A stretch of 64,000 nt of DNA. It comes from Massilia sp. KIM. Lineage in GTDB: Bacteria > Pseudomonadota > Gammaproteobacteria > Burkholderiales > Burkholderiaceae_D. Positions 1 to 9,225 of the stretch are shown here, piece after piece. A program made the translations under genes and the position numbers. The first letter of the stretch is position 1, and each line of letters begins with the position of its first letter. The notes below the pieces were generated by a model. The model had not been told where the DNA came from, made no database searches, and saw nothing but the letters and a program-made list of their open reading frames with translations. The stretch spans positions 1,736,001 to 1,800,000 of the forward strand of contig NZ_MVAD01000001.1 of the NCBI RefSeq assembly GCF_002007115.1, read 5' to 3'.

Positions 1-1654
1 GCACCACGCCCAGGTTGTGGGTGACGAACAGGATCGCCAGGCCGCCCGCCTGCAGGCGCTGCAGCAGTTCGATGATCGCCGCCTGCACCGAGACGTCGAG
101 CGCGGAGGTGATCTCGTCGCAGATCAGGAGCTTGGGCCGGCACAGCAGCGCACGGGCGATGGCCACCCGCTGGCGCTCGCCGCCGGACAGCGCGCCCGGG
201 TGGCTCGCCAGGACCCGCTCCGGCAGCGCCACCTGGCGCAGCACCTCGGCCAGCCGCTCGGCGGGCTTGGGCGCCTCGGGCTCCACATGGCGCAGCACCT
301 GGCCCAGGATGGCGCCCACCGTCTGGCGCGGGTTCAGCGCGCGGTAGGGGTTCTGGAAGATGTACTGGATCTCGCGCCGCTGGGTGGCGGTGCGCGCGTC
401 GACCCGCAGGTCGAGCAGCCCGCCGCGGTAGCGCAGGTCGGCCTGGACCCCGGCGCCCAGCCCGGCGAGCAGGCGCGCCAGGGTGGTCTTGCCGGAGCCG
501 GACTCTCCGACCAGGGCCAAGCACTCGCCGGGCGCCACCGCCAGCGCGGCGTCGAACAGTACCTGTCGCTCGCCGTACCAGGCGCGCGCATGGCGCAGTT
601 CGAGCAGGGCGTCGGCGGCCGGCGCGTCGCCGGCCAGGTCGACCAGGCGGATGCTGGCCACGGCCGCCAGCGCTTCCGGCCTCACGCAGGCGGCCTGGTG
701 GGCATGCGCCACCGGCGCCAGCGCCGGCTCGGCCCCGCATTCGCCGCCGCGCCAGGCGCAGCGCGGCGCGAAGGCGCAGCCGGAGGGACGCGCCAGCGGT
801 CCCGGCGCCTGGCCCGGGATCGGCCGCGGCGCGCAAGGCTTGGCGACGTCGGGGATGGCGGCCAGCAGGCCCTTGGTGTAGGGGTGGGCGGGCGCGGCGA
901 ACAGCCGCGCCGCCGGCGCGCTTTCGACGATCCGCCCGGCGTACAGGACCAGCACGCGGTCGGCCAGCTGGCTGACCACCGCCAGGTCGTGCGAGACGTA
1001 GACGGCGGCCGTGCCGTAGCCGGTGCACAGGCGGCGGATGGTGTCGAGGATGCGCGCCTGGGTGCTGACGTCGAGCGCGGTGGTCGGCTCGTCGAGCACG
1101 ATCAGCGCGGGGCGCGGCAGGAAGGCCAGCGCCAGCAGCACCCGCTGCTGCTGGCCGCCCGAGAGCTGGTGCGGGAAGCGGCGCAGGAAAGCGGCGTCGC
1201 AGGGCAGTCCCACGTCCTGCAGCACCCCCTCCAGACGCGCGCGGCGCTCGGCCGGGCGCAGTTCGGGCGCGTGCAGGTCGATCACCTCGTCCAGCGCGCG
1301 TCCGATGCGCTGCAGCGGGTTGAGCGCGGTGGCCGGGTCCTGGGCCACATGGCCCAGCACCCGGCCGCGCAGGCGGCGCAAGCTGGCGGGGTCGGCCCCC
1401 AGCACCTGGTGGCCGGCCACCCTGACCTCGCCGGCGGCGATGCGCGCGCCCTTGCGCGCGTGGCCGAGCAAGGCGCTGGCCACGGTGGTCTTGCCGGAGC
1501 CCGATTCGCCGACCAGGCCGAGCACCTGCCCGGCTTCGAGCTCGATGTCGATGCCGGCGACGATGTCGGGCCCGCCGTCGAGGGCCACGCGCAGCCCGCG
1601 CACCGACAGCGCCGGGGCGGCCAGCAGGCCGCTGTGCCTGAGGGGCGCGTTCAT
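1..1654 (-). CDS. Dipeptide/oligopeptide-type ABC transporter, double ATP-binding protein (partial, C-terminus off window)
   Basis: Energises uptake of the ligand delivered by the neighbouring binding protein. Two ABC domains are fused in one chain, as in GsiA/YejF-type proteins. Domain 1 has Walker A GESGSGKT at about residues 49-56, signature LSGGQQQR and Walker B LIVLDEP. It is followed by the Cys-containing CAFAPRCAW segment typical of oligopeptide ATPases. Domain 2 has a second GESGSGKT, signature LSGGERQR and LLICDE. About 551 codons are visible and the frame stays open to base 1, so the end is missing. The start ATG overlaps the stop of the upstream permease by 4 nt (ATGA), indicating translational coupling. 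Substrate is not readable from the ATPase; the context suggests an organosulfur or peptide-like compound. Confidence 0.93.
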   Translation of the reverse strand, partial: MNAPLRHSGLLAAPALSVRGLRVALDGGPDIVAGIDIELEAGQVLGLVGESGSGKTTVASALLGHARKGARIAAGEVRVAGHQVLGADPASLRRLRGRVLGHVAQDPATALNPLQRIGRALDEVIDLHAPELRPAERRARLEGVLQDVGLPCDAAFLRRFPHQLSGGQQQRVLLALAFLPRPALIVLDEPTTALDVSTQARILDTIRRLCTGYGTAAVYVSHDLAVVSQLADRVLVLYAGRIVESAPAARLFAAPAHPYTKGLLAAIPDVAKPCAPRPIPGQAPGPLARPSGCAFAPRCAWRGGECGAEPALAPVAHAHQAACVRPEALAAVASIRLVDLAGDAPAADALLELRHARAWYGERQVLFDAALAVAPGECLALVGESGSGKTTLARLLAGLGAGVQADLRYRGGLLDLRVDARTATQRREIQYIFQNPYRALNPRQTVGAILGQVLRHVEPEAPKPAERLAEVLRQVALPERVLASHPGALSGGERQRVAIARALLCRPKLLICDEITSALDVSVQAAIIELLQRLQAGGLAILFVTHNLGVV

Positions 1655-2475
1655 GCGGCGGTCCTCGCGTTGATCCGCGCCAGCCCCTCGGCCAGCAGGT
1701 TGGCGCCGAGCGCGAACAGCACGATCATCAGCGCCGGCGCCAGCACCGCCAGCGGCTGCACCTGCAGGCCGGCGCGGTTCTCGTTGATCATCAGGCCCCA
1801 GTCGGCGGCCGGTGGGGCCACCCCGTAGCCCAGGAAGCTCAGGCCCGAGAGGATGGTCACGGCCCAGGACAGCATGCTGCCGAAATGGACCAGCAGGGGC
1901 GTAAGCAGATTCGGCAGGATCTCGCGCAGCAGCACCTGGCGGCGCGGATAGCCCAGCAGCCGGGCCGCCTCGACGAACTCCTGGGCGGCGATGCCGAGGG
2001 CCAGGCTGCGCACCAGCCGCAGCACGCCCGGCACGAAGGCCAGCGCGGCGGTCAGCACGATCAGCCACTGCTCGCGCCCGAGGAGCGACACCACCAGCAG
2101 CACCAGGATCAGGTTCGGGAAGGCCAGCAGCACGTCGGCGCCCCAGGCCAGCAGGCGGTCGGTGCGGCCGCCGGCGCCGGCCGCGACCAGGCCCAGCACG
2201 CTGCCCGCCGCCAGGGCGGCGCAGGCGGCGCCGCTGGCCATCCAGACCACCGACCAGCCGCCCAGCAGCACGCGCGAGAGGACGTCGCGTCCCAGGTAGT
2301 CGTAGCCGAGCGGGGCCCCCGGCGCCGGCGCGCCGTAGACCGCGCCCACGAACGCGTCGGCCGCGTGCGGCGCCAGCGCCGGCCCCAGCACGGCGGCCAT
2401 CAGCGCGAGCAGCGAGAGCAGCAGGCCGGCGCGCGCCTGCGGCTGCCGCATCCAGGCGGGCAGGCGGCGGCTCAT
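1651..2475 (-). CDS. ABC transporter permease, DppC/OppC type
   Basis: Inner-membrane permease of a peptide/nickel-type importer, 274 aa. An N-terminal membrane segment follows a short basic n-region (MSRRLPAWMR). The DYLGRDVLSR motif typical of DppC proteins follows, then several further membrane helices. The EAA loop region (FVEAARLLGYPRRQVLLREILPN, given here only as key residues EAAR...G...LLREILPN) contacts the ATPase. The start was chosen at MSRR because this ATG overlaps the upstream permease stop by 4 nt; an upstream extension in the same frame would run into that gene and looks like non-coding Ala/Gly/Pro sequence. It pairs with the DppB-type permease immediately upstream. Confidence 0.93.
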   Translation of the reverse strand: MSRRLPAWMRQPQARAGLLLSLLALMAAVLGPALAPHAADAFVGAVYGAPAPGAPLGYDYLGRDVLSRVLLGGWSVVWMASGAACAALAAGSVLGLVAAGAGGRTDRLLAWGADVLLAFPNLILVLLVVSLLGREQWLIVLTAALAFVPGVLRLVRSLALGIAAQEFVEAARLLGYPRRQVLLREILPNLLTPLLVHFGSMLSWAVTILSGLSFLGYGVAPPAADWGLMINENRAGLQVQPLAVLAPALMIVLFALGANLLAEGLARINARTAA

Positions 2476-3491
2476 GCGCGCTCCCCCGAGACCGCGGTGC
2501 GCAGGCGCGGCGTGAGCAGCACCGTGAGCAGGTCGGCCGCCAGGTTGATCAGGACCACGCCGCCCGCCACCAGCAGGACGATGGCCTGGATCACCGGCAG
2601 GTCGCGCATCTCGATGGCGGCGTTCAGCAGGCTGCCCAGGCCCGGATAGGTGAACACCACCTCGACCACCAGGGTGCCGCCCAGCAGCACGCTCAGGGTC
2701 AGGGCCAGGCCCTGGATCGCCGGGATCAGGGCGTTGGGCAGGGCGTGGCGCAGGACCACGCTGCGCTCGGTTACGCCGCGCAGGCGCGCCGCCTGCACGT
2801 AGTCGGCGTCGAGCGCCTCGATCATCGCGGCGCGCACCAGGCGCGCCAGGTGGGGCAGGCCGCCCAGCACCAGGGTGGCCGCCGGCAAGGCCAGGAAGTG
2901 CGGCTGGGCCAGCGGCGACTTGCCCGGCTCCAGCAGCGAGACCGCCGGCAGCACCGGCCACACGGTGGTGGCGAGCAGCATCACCAGGCCGATGCCGAGC
3001 GCGAAGTTCGGAATCGCCTTGAGCGCGATCAGCAGGGACACGCCGTGGCGGTCGAGCACGGCGTCACGCCGCAAGGCCATGCCCACCCCGAGCAGCAGCG
3101 CGGACGGCACCAGCAGCGCCAGCACGCAGGCCAGCAGGGCCAGCGAGTTGCCGGCGCGCGCCCGCACCAGCTGGGCCACCGGCGCCTGCGAATCGAGCGA
3201 GCGTCCGAGGTCGCCGCGCGCCAGGCGCGCGGCCCAATCGAGGTATTGCACCGGCACCGGCCGGTCCAGCCCAAGCTGGCGCTGCAGGGTGCGCACCGAG
3301 GATTCCGGGGCTTCCGGCCCCAGCACCATGCGCGCCGGATCGGAGGGCAGCGCCTGGGTGGCGCCGAACACGATCACGCTGATCGCCGCGACCGCGCCCA
3401 GGCCGGCCAGCAGGCGCGCGCCAAGCCAGCGCAGCCAGGGCCAGGCGCCGCGCCAGGGCGCCGCGAAGGCTATCGTCAGGCTTGCGTTCAT
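2472..3491 (-). CDS. ABC transporter permease, DppB/OppB type
   Basis: First permease of the importer, 339 aa, with about six hydrophobic segments. The first is near residues 25-48 and is followed by the periplasmic region with the LGLDRPVPVQY motif typical of DppB proteins. The cytoplasmic loop DADYVQAARLRGVTERSVVL carries the EAA-like motif. I chose the ATG at 3491, which lies 2 nt after the binding-protein stop with a GAG Shine-Dalgarno core; an alternative ATG at 3509 would overlap that gene. It ends in a 4-nt overlap with the DppC-type gene. Confidence 0.92.
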   Translation of the reverse strand: MNASLTIAFAAPWRGAWPWLRWLGARLLAGLGAVAAISVIVFGATQALPSDPARMVLGPEAPESSVRTLQRQLGLDRPVPVQYLDWAARLARGDLGRSLDSQAPVAQLVRARAGNSLALLACVLALLVPSALLLGVGMALRRDAVLDRHGVSLLIALKAIPNFALGIGLVMLLATTVWPVLPAVSLLEPGKSPLAQPHFLALPAATLVLGGLPHLARLVRAAMIEALDADYVQAARLRGVTERSVVLRHALPNALIPAIQGLALTLSVLLGGTLVVEVVFTYPGLGSLLNAAIEMRDLPVIQAIVLLVAGGVVLINLAADLLTVLLTPRLRTAVSGERA

Positions 3492-3493
3492 GC

Positions 3494-5059
3494 TCAGCTC
3501 CTCAGCCACAGTTCGTCGAAGCGCCAGGTCGGGAAGTGCGAGCGTTCCGCTCGCGCGCCGCCGACCCGGGCGGCGATGCCGTCGACCACGTCGGTGAAGC
3601 CCCAGATCAGGAGCCCGCCCCGGTCGTGCTGGATCTGCTGGGCCTCGTGCACCAGCAGCTTGCGCTTGCCGACGTCGGTCTCGCCCAGCGCCTGCTCGAA
3701 CAGGGCGGAGAAGCGGGCGTCCTCGAAGTGGGTCTTGTTGACCGCCGCCAGCGGCGCGTCGGTGATCGAGGCGGTGTGCAGGAATTCGCCGCCCAGGCGG
3801 TAGGTGGTGCTCATGGTCCAGCTGTCGCGCAGCGGGCCGTTGTAGGTCGCGGCGTCCACCTGGCGCACCCGGACCTCGACGCCGGCCAGCCTGGCCTGGG
3901 CCGCGAACACCTGGGCCGCGGCGCTGCCGCCCGGCCCGGCCGCCAGCTCCAGGCGCAGGTCGGCCTGCCCGGCCGCCCGCAGCAGGGATTTCGCCTGCGC
4001 CAGGTCGTAGGGGCGTTGCGCGATCCCGGCGTTGAAGGTGGGGTCGAGCGGCGAATACAGGTCGTTGGCGATGCGCCCCTGCCCGCCGAGCGCGCGCGCC
4101 ACCAGTTCCGGGCGGTTGGCCAGCAGCCGGAAGGCCTGGCGCACGCGCGCATCGCGGAAGGGCTCGGCCGCCGTGTTCATCTCGAAGCCGTGCCAGCCAT
4201 GGGTGCGGCTGACCAGGACCGAGGCCCCGCCATGGGCCTGGAGCGGCACGATCTGTTCCGGCGTGAGCGCGTAGGCGGTGTCGATCTGGCCGGCCAGCAG
4301 GGCCGCCACGCGCGAAGTCTGGTCCTTGAACTCGATGATCTCCAGCTCGTCCGCATAGGGGCGGCCCGGCTTGAAATAGTTCTCGAAACGCACGAACAGC
4401 GAGCGCTGGCCGGGGGTGAACTCCTTGAGCTTGTAGGGGCCGGCGCCGACGGGATTACGCACCGGGTCGTAGTCGGTCGGGACGATGCCGCCGAAGTTGA
4501 CCCAGCCGTCCGGCAGCGGCAGGAAGCCGGCCCCGTCCTTGATCGGCACGCGGATGGTGCGCTCGTCGAGCTTGACGATGTTGTCGCGGTCGATGCGGCT
4601 CACCAGGGCCGCGTAGGGCGAGGCCAGTTGCGGGTCGGACAGCCGCCGCGCCGAGAAGATCAGGTCGTCCGCCGAGATGGTTTTACCATGATGGAACTCC
4701 AGGTCCTTGCGCAGGCGGATGGTCCAGGCGCTGGCGTTGGCGTTGATGCTCACCTCCTCCGCCAGGGCCAGCTCGGGCGTCATGCGCTCGCTCCACTCCC
4801 ACAACTTGCTGTACAGGGCGAAGCCGCGGATGATCCCGCTGCCGACCGGCTTGTGCACGTCCAGGTTGCCGCTCTGGCTGCCGTCCACGATGCCCAGGCG
4901 CAGGCGCCCGCCGCGCCGAGGCCCGGCGTCCGCCGGCGTCGCCGCCGCCGGCGCCGGATCGCGCCGGCAGCCGGCCAGCAGGCCCGCGCCCAGCGTGGCC
5001 CCGGCGCCCAGGGCGGCGCCCCGGATCAGGAAGTCCCTGCGGGAAGTCGGATCAGGCAT
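3494..5059 (-). CDS. Tat-exported extracellular solute-binding lipoprotein, family 5
   Basis: Captures the ligand for the downstream permeases, 521 aa. The N-terminus has a twin-arginine motif (SRRDFLIRG, residues 6-14), a hydrophobic stretch and a lipobox ending LLAGC at Cys31, so it is predicted to be a folded-exported lipoprotein. The mature chain has the family-5 fold signatures, including the early GGRLRLGI strand and a central FHHGKTISADDL segment. The ATG is preceded by AAAGGAGGA, a near-perfect ribosome-binding site, 12 nt after the monooxygenase stop. Use of Tat rather than Sec is notable for a peptide-type binding protein. Its place next to an SsuD-like enzyme suggests a sulfonate or thioether-type ligand rather than a dipeptide, which is inference. 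Confidence 0.92.
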   Translation of the reverse strand: MPDPTSRRDFLIRGAALGAGATLGAGLLAGCRRDPAPAAATPADAGPRRGGRLRLGIVDGSQSGNLDVHKPVGSGIIRGFALYSKLWEWSERMTPELALAEEVSINANASAWTIRLRKDLEFHHGKTISADDLIFSARRLSDPQLASPYAALVSRIDRDNIVKLDERTIRVPIKDGAGFLPLPDGWVNFGGIVPTDYDPVRNPVGAGPYKLKEFTPGQRSLFVRFENYFKPGRPYADELEIIEFKDQTSRVAALLAGQIDTAYALTPEQIVPLQAHGGASVLVSRTHGWHGFEMNTAAEPFRDARVRQAFRLLANRPELVARALGGQGRIANDLYSPLDPTFNAGIAQRPYDLAQAKSLLRAAGQADLRLELAAGPGGSAAAQVFAAQARLAGVEVRVRQVDAATYNGPLRDSWTMSTTYRLGGEFLHTASITDAPLAAVNKTHFEDARFSALFEQALGETDVGKRKLLVHEAQQIQHDRGGLLIWGFTDVVDGIAARVGGARAERSHFPTWRFDELWLRS

Positions 5060-5070
5060 GCTTCCTCCTT

Positions 5071-6261
5071 TCAGGCGGCCGCCGCCAGGCTGGCCTGCGG
5101 CTTGCGCTGAGGCGACAGCAGCGGCACCTCGAAGCCGTGGTCGAGATCGAGCAGCGGGAACAGCAGGTCCGCCACGCGGTAGGCTTCCTCGATCAGCGGC
5201 CACCCGGACAGGATGAAGGTGCCCACCCCCTGCTCCTGGAATTCGCGGATGCGCGCCGCCACGTTCTCGGCGCTGCCCACCAGGGTCGTGCCCTGGGCCG
5301 GACCGAGCACGTTGAAGCCGTGCAGGGCCGGACCGGTCCAGATGTTCGGATAGATCTCGTAGTCGCGCGCCTTCGGCAGGCGTCCGGCGCGGATCTGCTC
5401 CAGGTTGCGGTTGACCTGGGGATCGGGGCTGACGTAGGTCTCGAAGCGCTCGCCCGGCGGCAGCTGGCGCTCGATCGACTGGCGCGCATACTCGACCGAA
5501 GTGCGGTCGACCAGGTATTGCGCGTACTCCCAGGCTTCCTCCTCGGTCTCGCGCACGATGATCTGCAGGCGGGTGCCATACTCCAGGCGGCGGCCGATCT
5601 TGGCGGCCTCGGCGCCCACGCGGCGGAACTTGTCGCCCAGTTTCTGCGGGGTGTTGGCGAAGCTCAGGTAGACGTCGAGCGACTGCACCGAGTGCGCCAC
5701 CCCGGCGCTGGAAGTGCCGGCGCCCCACAGTTCGAAGGGCGCGTAGCGCGGCGGCGCGGCCCCGCGCTGGCTGCCGCCGCCGAAGTCCGCCGGCCGCGGC
5801 GCGATCTGGATGTACTTGCCCTGGTAGCCGTCGGTGCTGCCGGCGTACAGGCGCTTGAAGGCCTCCCAGTATTCGAGGCTGTAGGCGTAGCGCTCGTCGT
5901 GCGCCAGGTGGATGCCCTGGGCCGGCAGCATCTTGTCGTTGCCGTTGACCGCGTTGTAGATCAGGCGACCGCCCGAGAAGCGGTTGATGGTCTGGGCGAT
6001 CTGGGCCAGCTTGGCCGGGGCGATCAGGCCCGGGTAGATCGCCGCCACGAACTTCATGCGCTGGGTGCTGGACAGCACCGAGGCGGCCAGCACGTTGACC
6101 TCGTCGGCGCCGGTGGCCAGCAGCGCGCCGTAGTAGCCCAGCTTGTCGATGGCGCCTGCCAGTTGCTGCAGGTGGCCGAAGCCGGTGTGCCAGCGCCCGT
6201 CCGCCTCCCAGGGCACCTGGCCGTCCGGCGCGGTGAGATACCACAAGACTTTGATTCCCAT
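5071..6261 (-). CDS. SsuD-like LLM-class flavin-dependent monooxygenase
   Basis: Luciferase-like TIM-barrel monooxygenase of 396 aa that uses reduced FMN and O2. The best family resemblance by eye is alkanesulfonate monooxygenase SsuD, which cleaves C-S bonds to release sulfite. Shared landmarks are the N-terminal W(F/Y)L strand, LGYYGALLATG, RFSGGRLIYNAV, a VRETEEEAWEYA stretch, WTGPALH and a late LSGWPLIEEAYRV segment. The start has an AAGGAG ribosome-binding site. No flavin reductase partner (SsuE type) is present in the window. It lies between a TonB receptor gene and the ABC importer genes, all in one direction, which argues that the imported compound is its substrate. The exact substrate is unknown. 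Confidence 0.88.
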   Translation of the reverse strand: MGIKVLWYLTAPDGQVPWEADGRWHTGFGHLQQLAGAIDKLGYYGALLATGADEVNVLAASVLSSTQRMKFVAAIYPGLIAPAKLAQIAQTINRFSGGRLIYNAVNGNDKMLPAQGIHLAHDERYAYSLEYWEAFKRLYAGSTDGYQGKYIQIAPRPADFGGGSQRGAAPPRYAPFELWGAGTSSAGVAHSVQSLDVYLSFANTPQKLGDKFRRVGAEAAKIGRRLEYGTRLQIIVRETEEEAWEYAQYLVDRTSVEYARQSIERQLPPGERFETYVSPDPQVNRNLEQIRAGRLPKARDYEIYPNIWTGPALHGFNVLGPAQGTTLVGSAENVAARIREFQEQGVGTFILSGWPLIEEAYRVADLLFPLLDLDHGFEVPLLSPQRKPQASLAAAA

Positions 6262-6359
6262 GTGTGACTCCTTGTTCTGTGTCGATCCGGTATTCGCAAG
6301 AGGCGTGCCAGGCCGGCCGTGCGCCTGCCGCCCGCCGGCTGCTGCCTGCGCAGCGCGCC

Positions 6360-6379
6360 GCTGCTGCTTTTGCAGCAGC
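6360..6379 (-). other. Intercistronic hairpin between receptor and monooxygenase genes
   Basis: A perfect 8-bp inverted repeat (GCTGCTGC / GCAGCAGC) encloses a 4-nt loop in the 151-nt gap between the receptor stop and the monooxygenase start. There is no T-run after it on the minus strand, so it is more likely an RNA-processing or attenuation stem than a full terminator. The rest of the gap shows no gene. Confidence 0.4.
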
Positions 6380-6412
6380 GCTTCAACAAGCTGCTGCCGC
6401 CCGCCCAGGCGC

Positions 6413-9085
6413 TCAGAAGCGGTAGGCGAAGCTGGCCTGCAGCGCGCGCGGGATCGAGGGCTGCAGGAATTCGGTGGTCGGGCCGGTCAGGCCGTTGACG
6501 AAGTTGCGCTCGTCGGTCAGGTTGAGGATGCGCAGCCCGAGGTCCCACTTCGGCCTGCGCAGGTAGAGCGTCAGGTTGAGGGCATGCTCGTTCGGCACCA
6601 CCGCCGTGCGCGTCAGGCTGGTGGCCCAGTCGCTGGTCCACCAGGCCGACAGTTCGGCGCCGAAGCCCTGGCCGAACTTGACGTCCACCCAGCCCGACAG
6701 TGAATGCTTGGGGATTCCCGGCGCGGCCGCCTGGCCCGGGGCCGGACGCGCGTTGAGGGCGTTGCCGTCAGCGAACACGGTGGCGTTGTCGGGCACGAAG
6801 CCCCAGGGCGAGAAGAAGCCCGGCGGGAAGCTCACGTAGGTGTATTTGGCGTTGATCAGGGTGTAGTTCAGGCCTGCGCTGATGTCGCGCGCGGCCTGCA
6901 AGCGCAGCGCGGCGTCCACGCCGTGGATCTCGATCTTGGGGATGCTGCCGTCGGTAAGCGGGGCGACGTCGCGTTTCTGGCGGTAGCCGGCCAGGCTGGC
7001 CTGGAGCCGGTCGGGGATCAGCTCGGCCTTCACGCCGACTTCCAGCAGCCGGCTCAGGCTGCGGAAATTGAGCGGGTTGAGCTGGTTGTTGGCGCCCCAG
7101 GTCAGCACGTCGGCGAAGCCGCCGGTGTTGATCGCGTAGGAACGGTCGTGGGTCAGGTAGAACGTGCTGCCCGGGCTCGCCTTGTACAACAGGCTGAGCT
7201 GGGCCGCCGGCAGGTGGAAGCGCTTGCCGTCGCGCACTTCCTGGGCCGGCGTGAGGAAGACCGGATTGTGGATGTCGGCGTTGACGCGGGTGCCGGACAG
7301 GCCGAGGTTCAGGCCCCAACGCTCGTCCAGCAGGAAGTTCTGCTGGGTGAACAGGGCCAGGTTGGTCCAGCGTCCGTCCGAGGTATAGGTGGCGCCCCCG
7401 GACGCCGGCGAGCCGCCGCGCTCGGCATAGAAGTCGCCGCCGGCCGGGTACATGGCCGGCAGGCTGAGCCAGCCGAAGGCGCTCGAGCGCTGCGGCACCC
7501 CGGCCGTGCCGATCCAGGAACCCGGACCGGCCGGCGACGGCAAGGCGTACAGGGCGCCGGGCGTCTTGAGCTCGAGCGGCGCCGTCAGGTCGTAGGGATT
7601 GATGGTGAAGCTGTTGTTGGCGGCGCGCGTGATGTAGCGTTCGCGCCGGTAGCTCACGCCGGTGTTGCTGTCGTGGCGCAGCGGCAGGCCGAACAGGGTG
7701 AAGTCGTTCCGGCCGCGCAGCTCCAGGCGGTTCTCGAAGATGCGGTCCTCGAACTGGGTGAAGAAGCTGCCGACCGAGTTGCCGCTGTCGCGCGAGCGCT
7801 GGTAGAGGGTGCTGTTGTGCAGCGACCAGCGATCGTTCAGGTCCCAGGCCACGCGCAGCTGGCTGGTGTCGCGCCGGGCGGTGTTGCGGTCCTGCGGGCG
7901 CGAATAGGCGGAATCGGAGAGTTCGACCAGGCCGTTGCCGGCCAGCTTAGGATCGTAGACCCAGCCGCGCACCGTGCCCGGCGTCGACTGGCTGGTGAGG
8001 AAGGACGGCCACTGGCTGGCGGGCAGCAGCGGCCCGGCCACGAACTGGCGCACGCCGGCCGCGTTGGTGACCGGCGTGCGCTGCTGCCAGCCGACGACGG
8101 CGGAATCGTAGGCGCCGCTGGCGAACACCGGCGAATAGTAGCGCGTCGCCGCGCCGCTGCCCTGGCTGATGATCGGCGTGGCGCGCCCCGCATGATAGCG
8201 GCCGTCGTCGATCAGCTGCTGGGTCACGCGGTTCCAGCCGTGGGTGACGTTGAAATCGTGGTAGTCGTCGACGCTCAGGTTCCAGTCCAGGCGCAGGCCG
8301 GCGCGCGGCTTCCAGGCCAGCGCGCCGTAGAAGGCGTCGAAGTCGTTGCGCACGCCCTCGGCGTAGTCGTCGGCGCGCTGGGCGGTCACGCTGACCCGGT
8401 AGGCCAGGGTGTCCGAGAGCGGCCCGGTGAGATCGGCGGTCAGGGCATGGGCCGGGTAGGAGCCGCCACCCGGCACCCAGGTGCCGACCTGGCCGCTGAG
8501 CTGGCCCCGCTGGCGCTCGAAGTCGGGCTTCTTGGCCAGGTAGTTGGCATAGCCGCCGCTGCGCGAGGAAATCCCGAACACCTGCGGGGCCGGGCCGGCG
8601 ACGATGTCCACGCCCTCGAAGGCATTGGTGTTGAAGGGGTGGCGCACGTTGTAGGTGCGCTGGCCGTCCTGGTAGAGCTCCGAGGCCTGGCCGCGGATCA
8701 GGGGCGCGACCGAGACGTTCTGGCCGCCGTTGCGGGTCAGGCCGGGCGCATACTTGACCAGGTCGTCGGCGGTGCGGATGCCGTCGCGCAGCAGTTGCTC
8801 GGCCGAGATCTGCGACACCGCGCGCGGGGTGTCGAGCAGGCTGGTGTCGGTGCCGTAGACCGAGGACACGGGCCGCGGCGCCAGTGCCCGGTTGGCCTGG
8901 GCGCCGATCACCACCACCGAGGCCACCGGCACCAGGGGCTCGCCACCAGGCGCGGGCGCCTCGTCGGCGCCCTTCCCGGCCGGCAGCTCCGGCGCCGCCG
9001 GTTCCGCCGCGCCGGCGCACATGGCGGCCAGGGCGAGGTGCACGGTCAGGGCCAGACGATGGACTCGGTGTGGGGACTGCTTCAT
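6413..9085 (-). CDS. TonB-dependent outer membrane receptor
   Basis: Outer-membrane gated channel, 890 aa, expected to use TonB energy to bring a scarce ligand into the periplasm. It has a Sec signal peptide (about residues 1-26, ending near CAGAA). The plug domain follows, with TPRAVSQISAEQL, the PLIRGQ box and VDIVAGPA. The beta barrel ends in the terminal Phe of the FAYRF sequence, as expected for Bam-dependent insertion. I chose the ATG at 9085 because AGGAG precedes it and the signal peptide starts cleanly; an in-frame ATG 12 codons upstream lacks these. The plug resembles siderophore-type receptors, but the linked SsuD-like enzyme and importer suggest a sulfur-containing ligand. Confidence 0.92.
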   Translation of the reverse strand: MKQSPHRVHRLALTVHLALAAMCAGAAEPAAPELPAGKGADEAPAPGGEPLVPVASVVVIGAQANRALAPRPVSSVYGTDTSLLDTPRAVSQISAEQLLRDGIRTADDLVKYAPGLTRNGGQNVSVAPLIRGQASELYQDGQRTYNVRHPFNTNAFEGVDIVAGPAPQVFGISSRSGGYANYLAKKPDFERQRGQLSGQVGTWVPGGGSYPAHALTADLTGPLSDTLAYRVSVTAQRADDYAEGVRNDFDAFYGALAWKPRAGLRLDWNLSVDDYHDFNVTHGWNRVTQQLIDDGRYHAGRATPIISQGSGAATRYYSPVFASGAYDSAVVGWQQRTPVTNAAGVRQFVAGPLLPASQWPSFLTSQSTPGTVRGWVYDPKLAGNGLVELSDSAYSRPQDRNTARRDTSQLRVAWDLNDRWSLHNSTLYQRSRDSGNSVGSFFTQFEDRIFENRLELRGRNDFTLFGLPLRHDSNTGVSYRRERYITRAANNSFTINPYDLTAPLELKTPGALYALPSPAGPGSWIGTAGVPQRSSAFGWLSLPAMYPAGGDFYAERGGSPASGGATYTSDGRWTNLALFTQQNFLLDERWGLNLGLSGTRVNADIHNPVFLTPAQEVRDGKRFHLPAAQLSLLYKASPGSTFYLTHDRSYAINTGGFADVLTWGANNQLNPLNFRSLSRLLEVGVKAELIPDRLQASLAGYRQKRDVAPLTDGSIPKIEIHGVDAALRLQAARDISAGLNYTLINAKYTYVSFPPGFFSPWGFVPDNATVFADGNALNARPAPGQAAAPGIPKHSLSGWVDVKFGQGFGAELSAWWTSDWATSLTRTAVVPNEHALNLTLYLRRPKWDLGLRILNLTDERNFVNGLTGPTTEFLQPSIPRALQASFAYRF

Positions 9086-9197
9086 TGCGTTTCTCCTGGA
9101 TGGATGACAAGGGATGTCCATCCAGGTGCAGGTTCCATGCCACGCCGAATCCGGCCCCGCGCGGCGCTTTTTTGCACCGCAACACGCAGCATTGCTG

Positions 9198-9225
9198 GAT
9201 TTACACCAACCGGGCCGGCGGGCAA
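9198..9225 (-). promoter_or_regulatory. Candidate sigma-70 promoter for the receptor operon
   Basis: On the minus strand TTGCCC and TAAATC are separated by 16 nt, in the right position to give a leader of about 100 nt before the receptor ATG. The leader contains a run of six A (TGCAAAAAAGCGCC) but no recognised riboswitch. Matches to the consensus are only moderate. Confidence 0.35.

Noticed and set aside
17..1828. Long plus-strand open frame opposite the ABC ATPase (about 600 codons)
   Set aside because: It is an antisense shadow caused by high GC. Composition is Gly/Gln/Arg/Ala-rich without motifs, while the minus strand encodes two full ABC domains.
3494..6244. Apparent 916-residue fusion reaching from the binding protein into the monooxygenase region
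   Set aside because: The upstream half is the wrong frame of the SsuD-like gene. The binding protein has its own ATG with a near-perfect ribosome-binding site and Tat signal.
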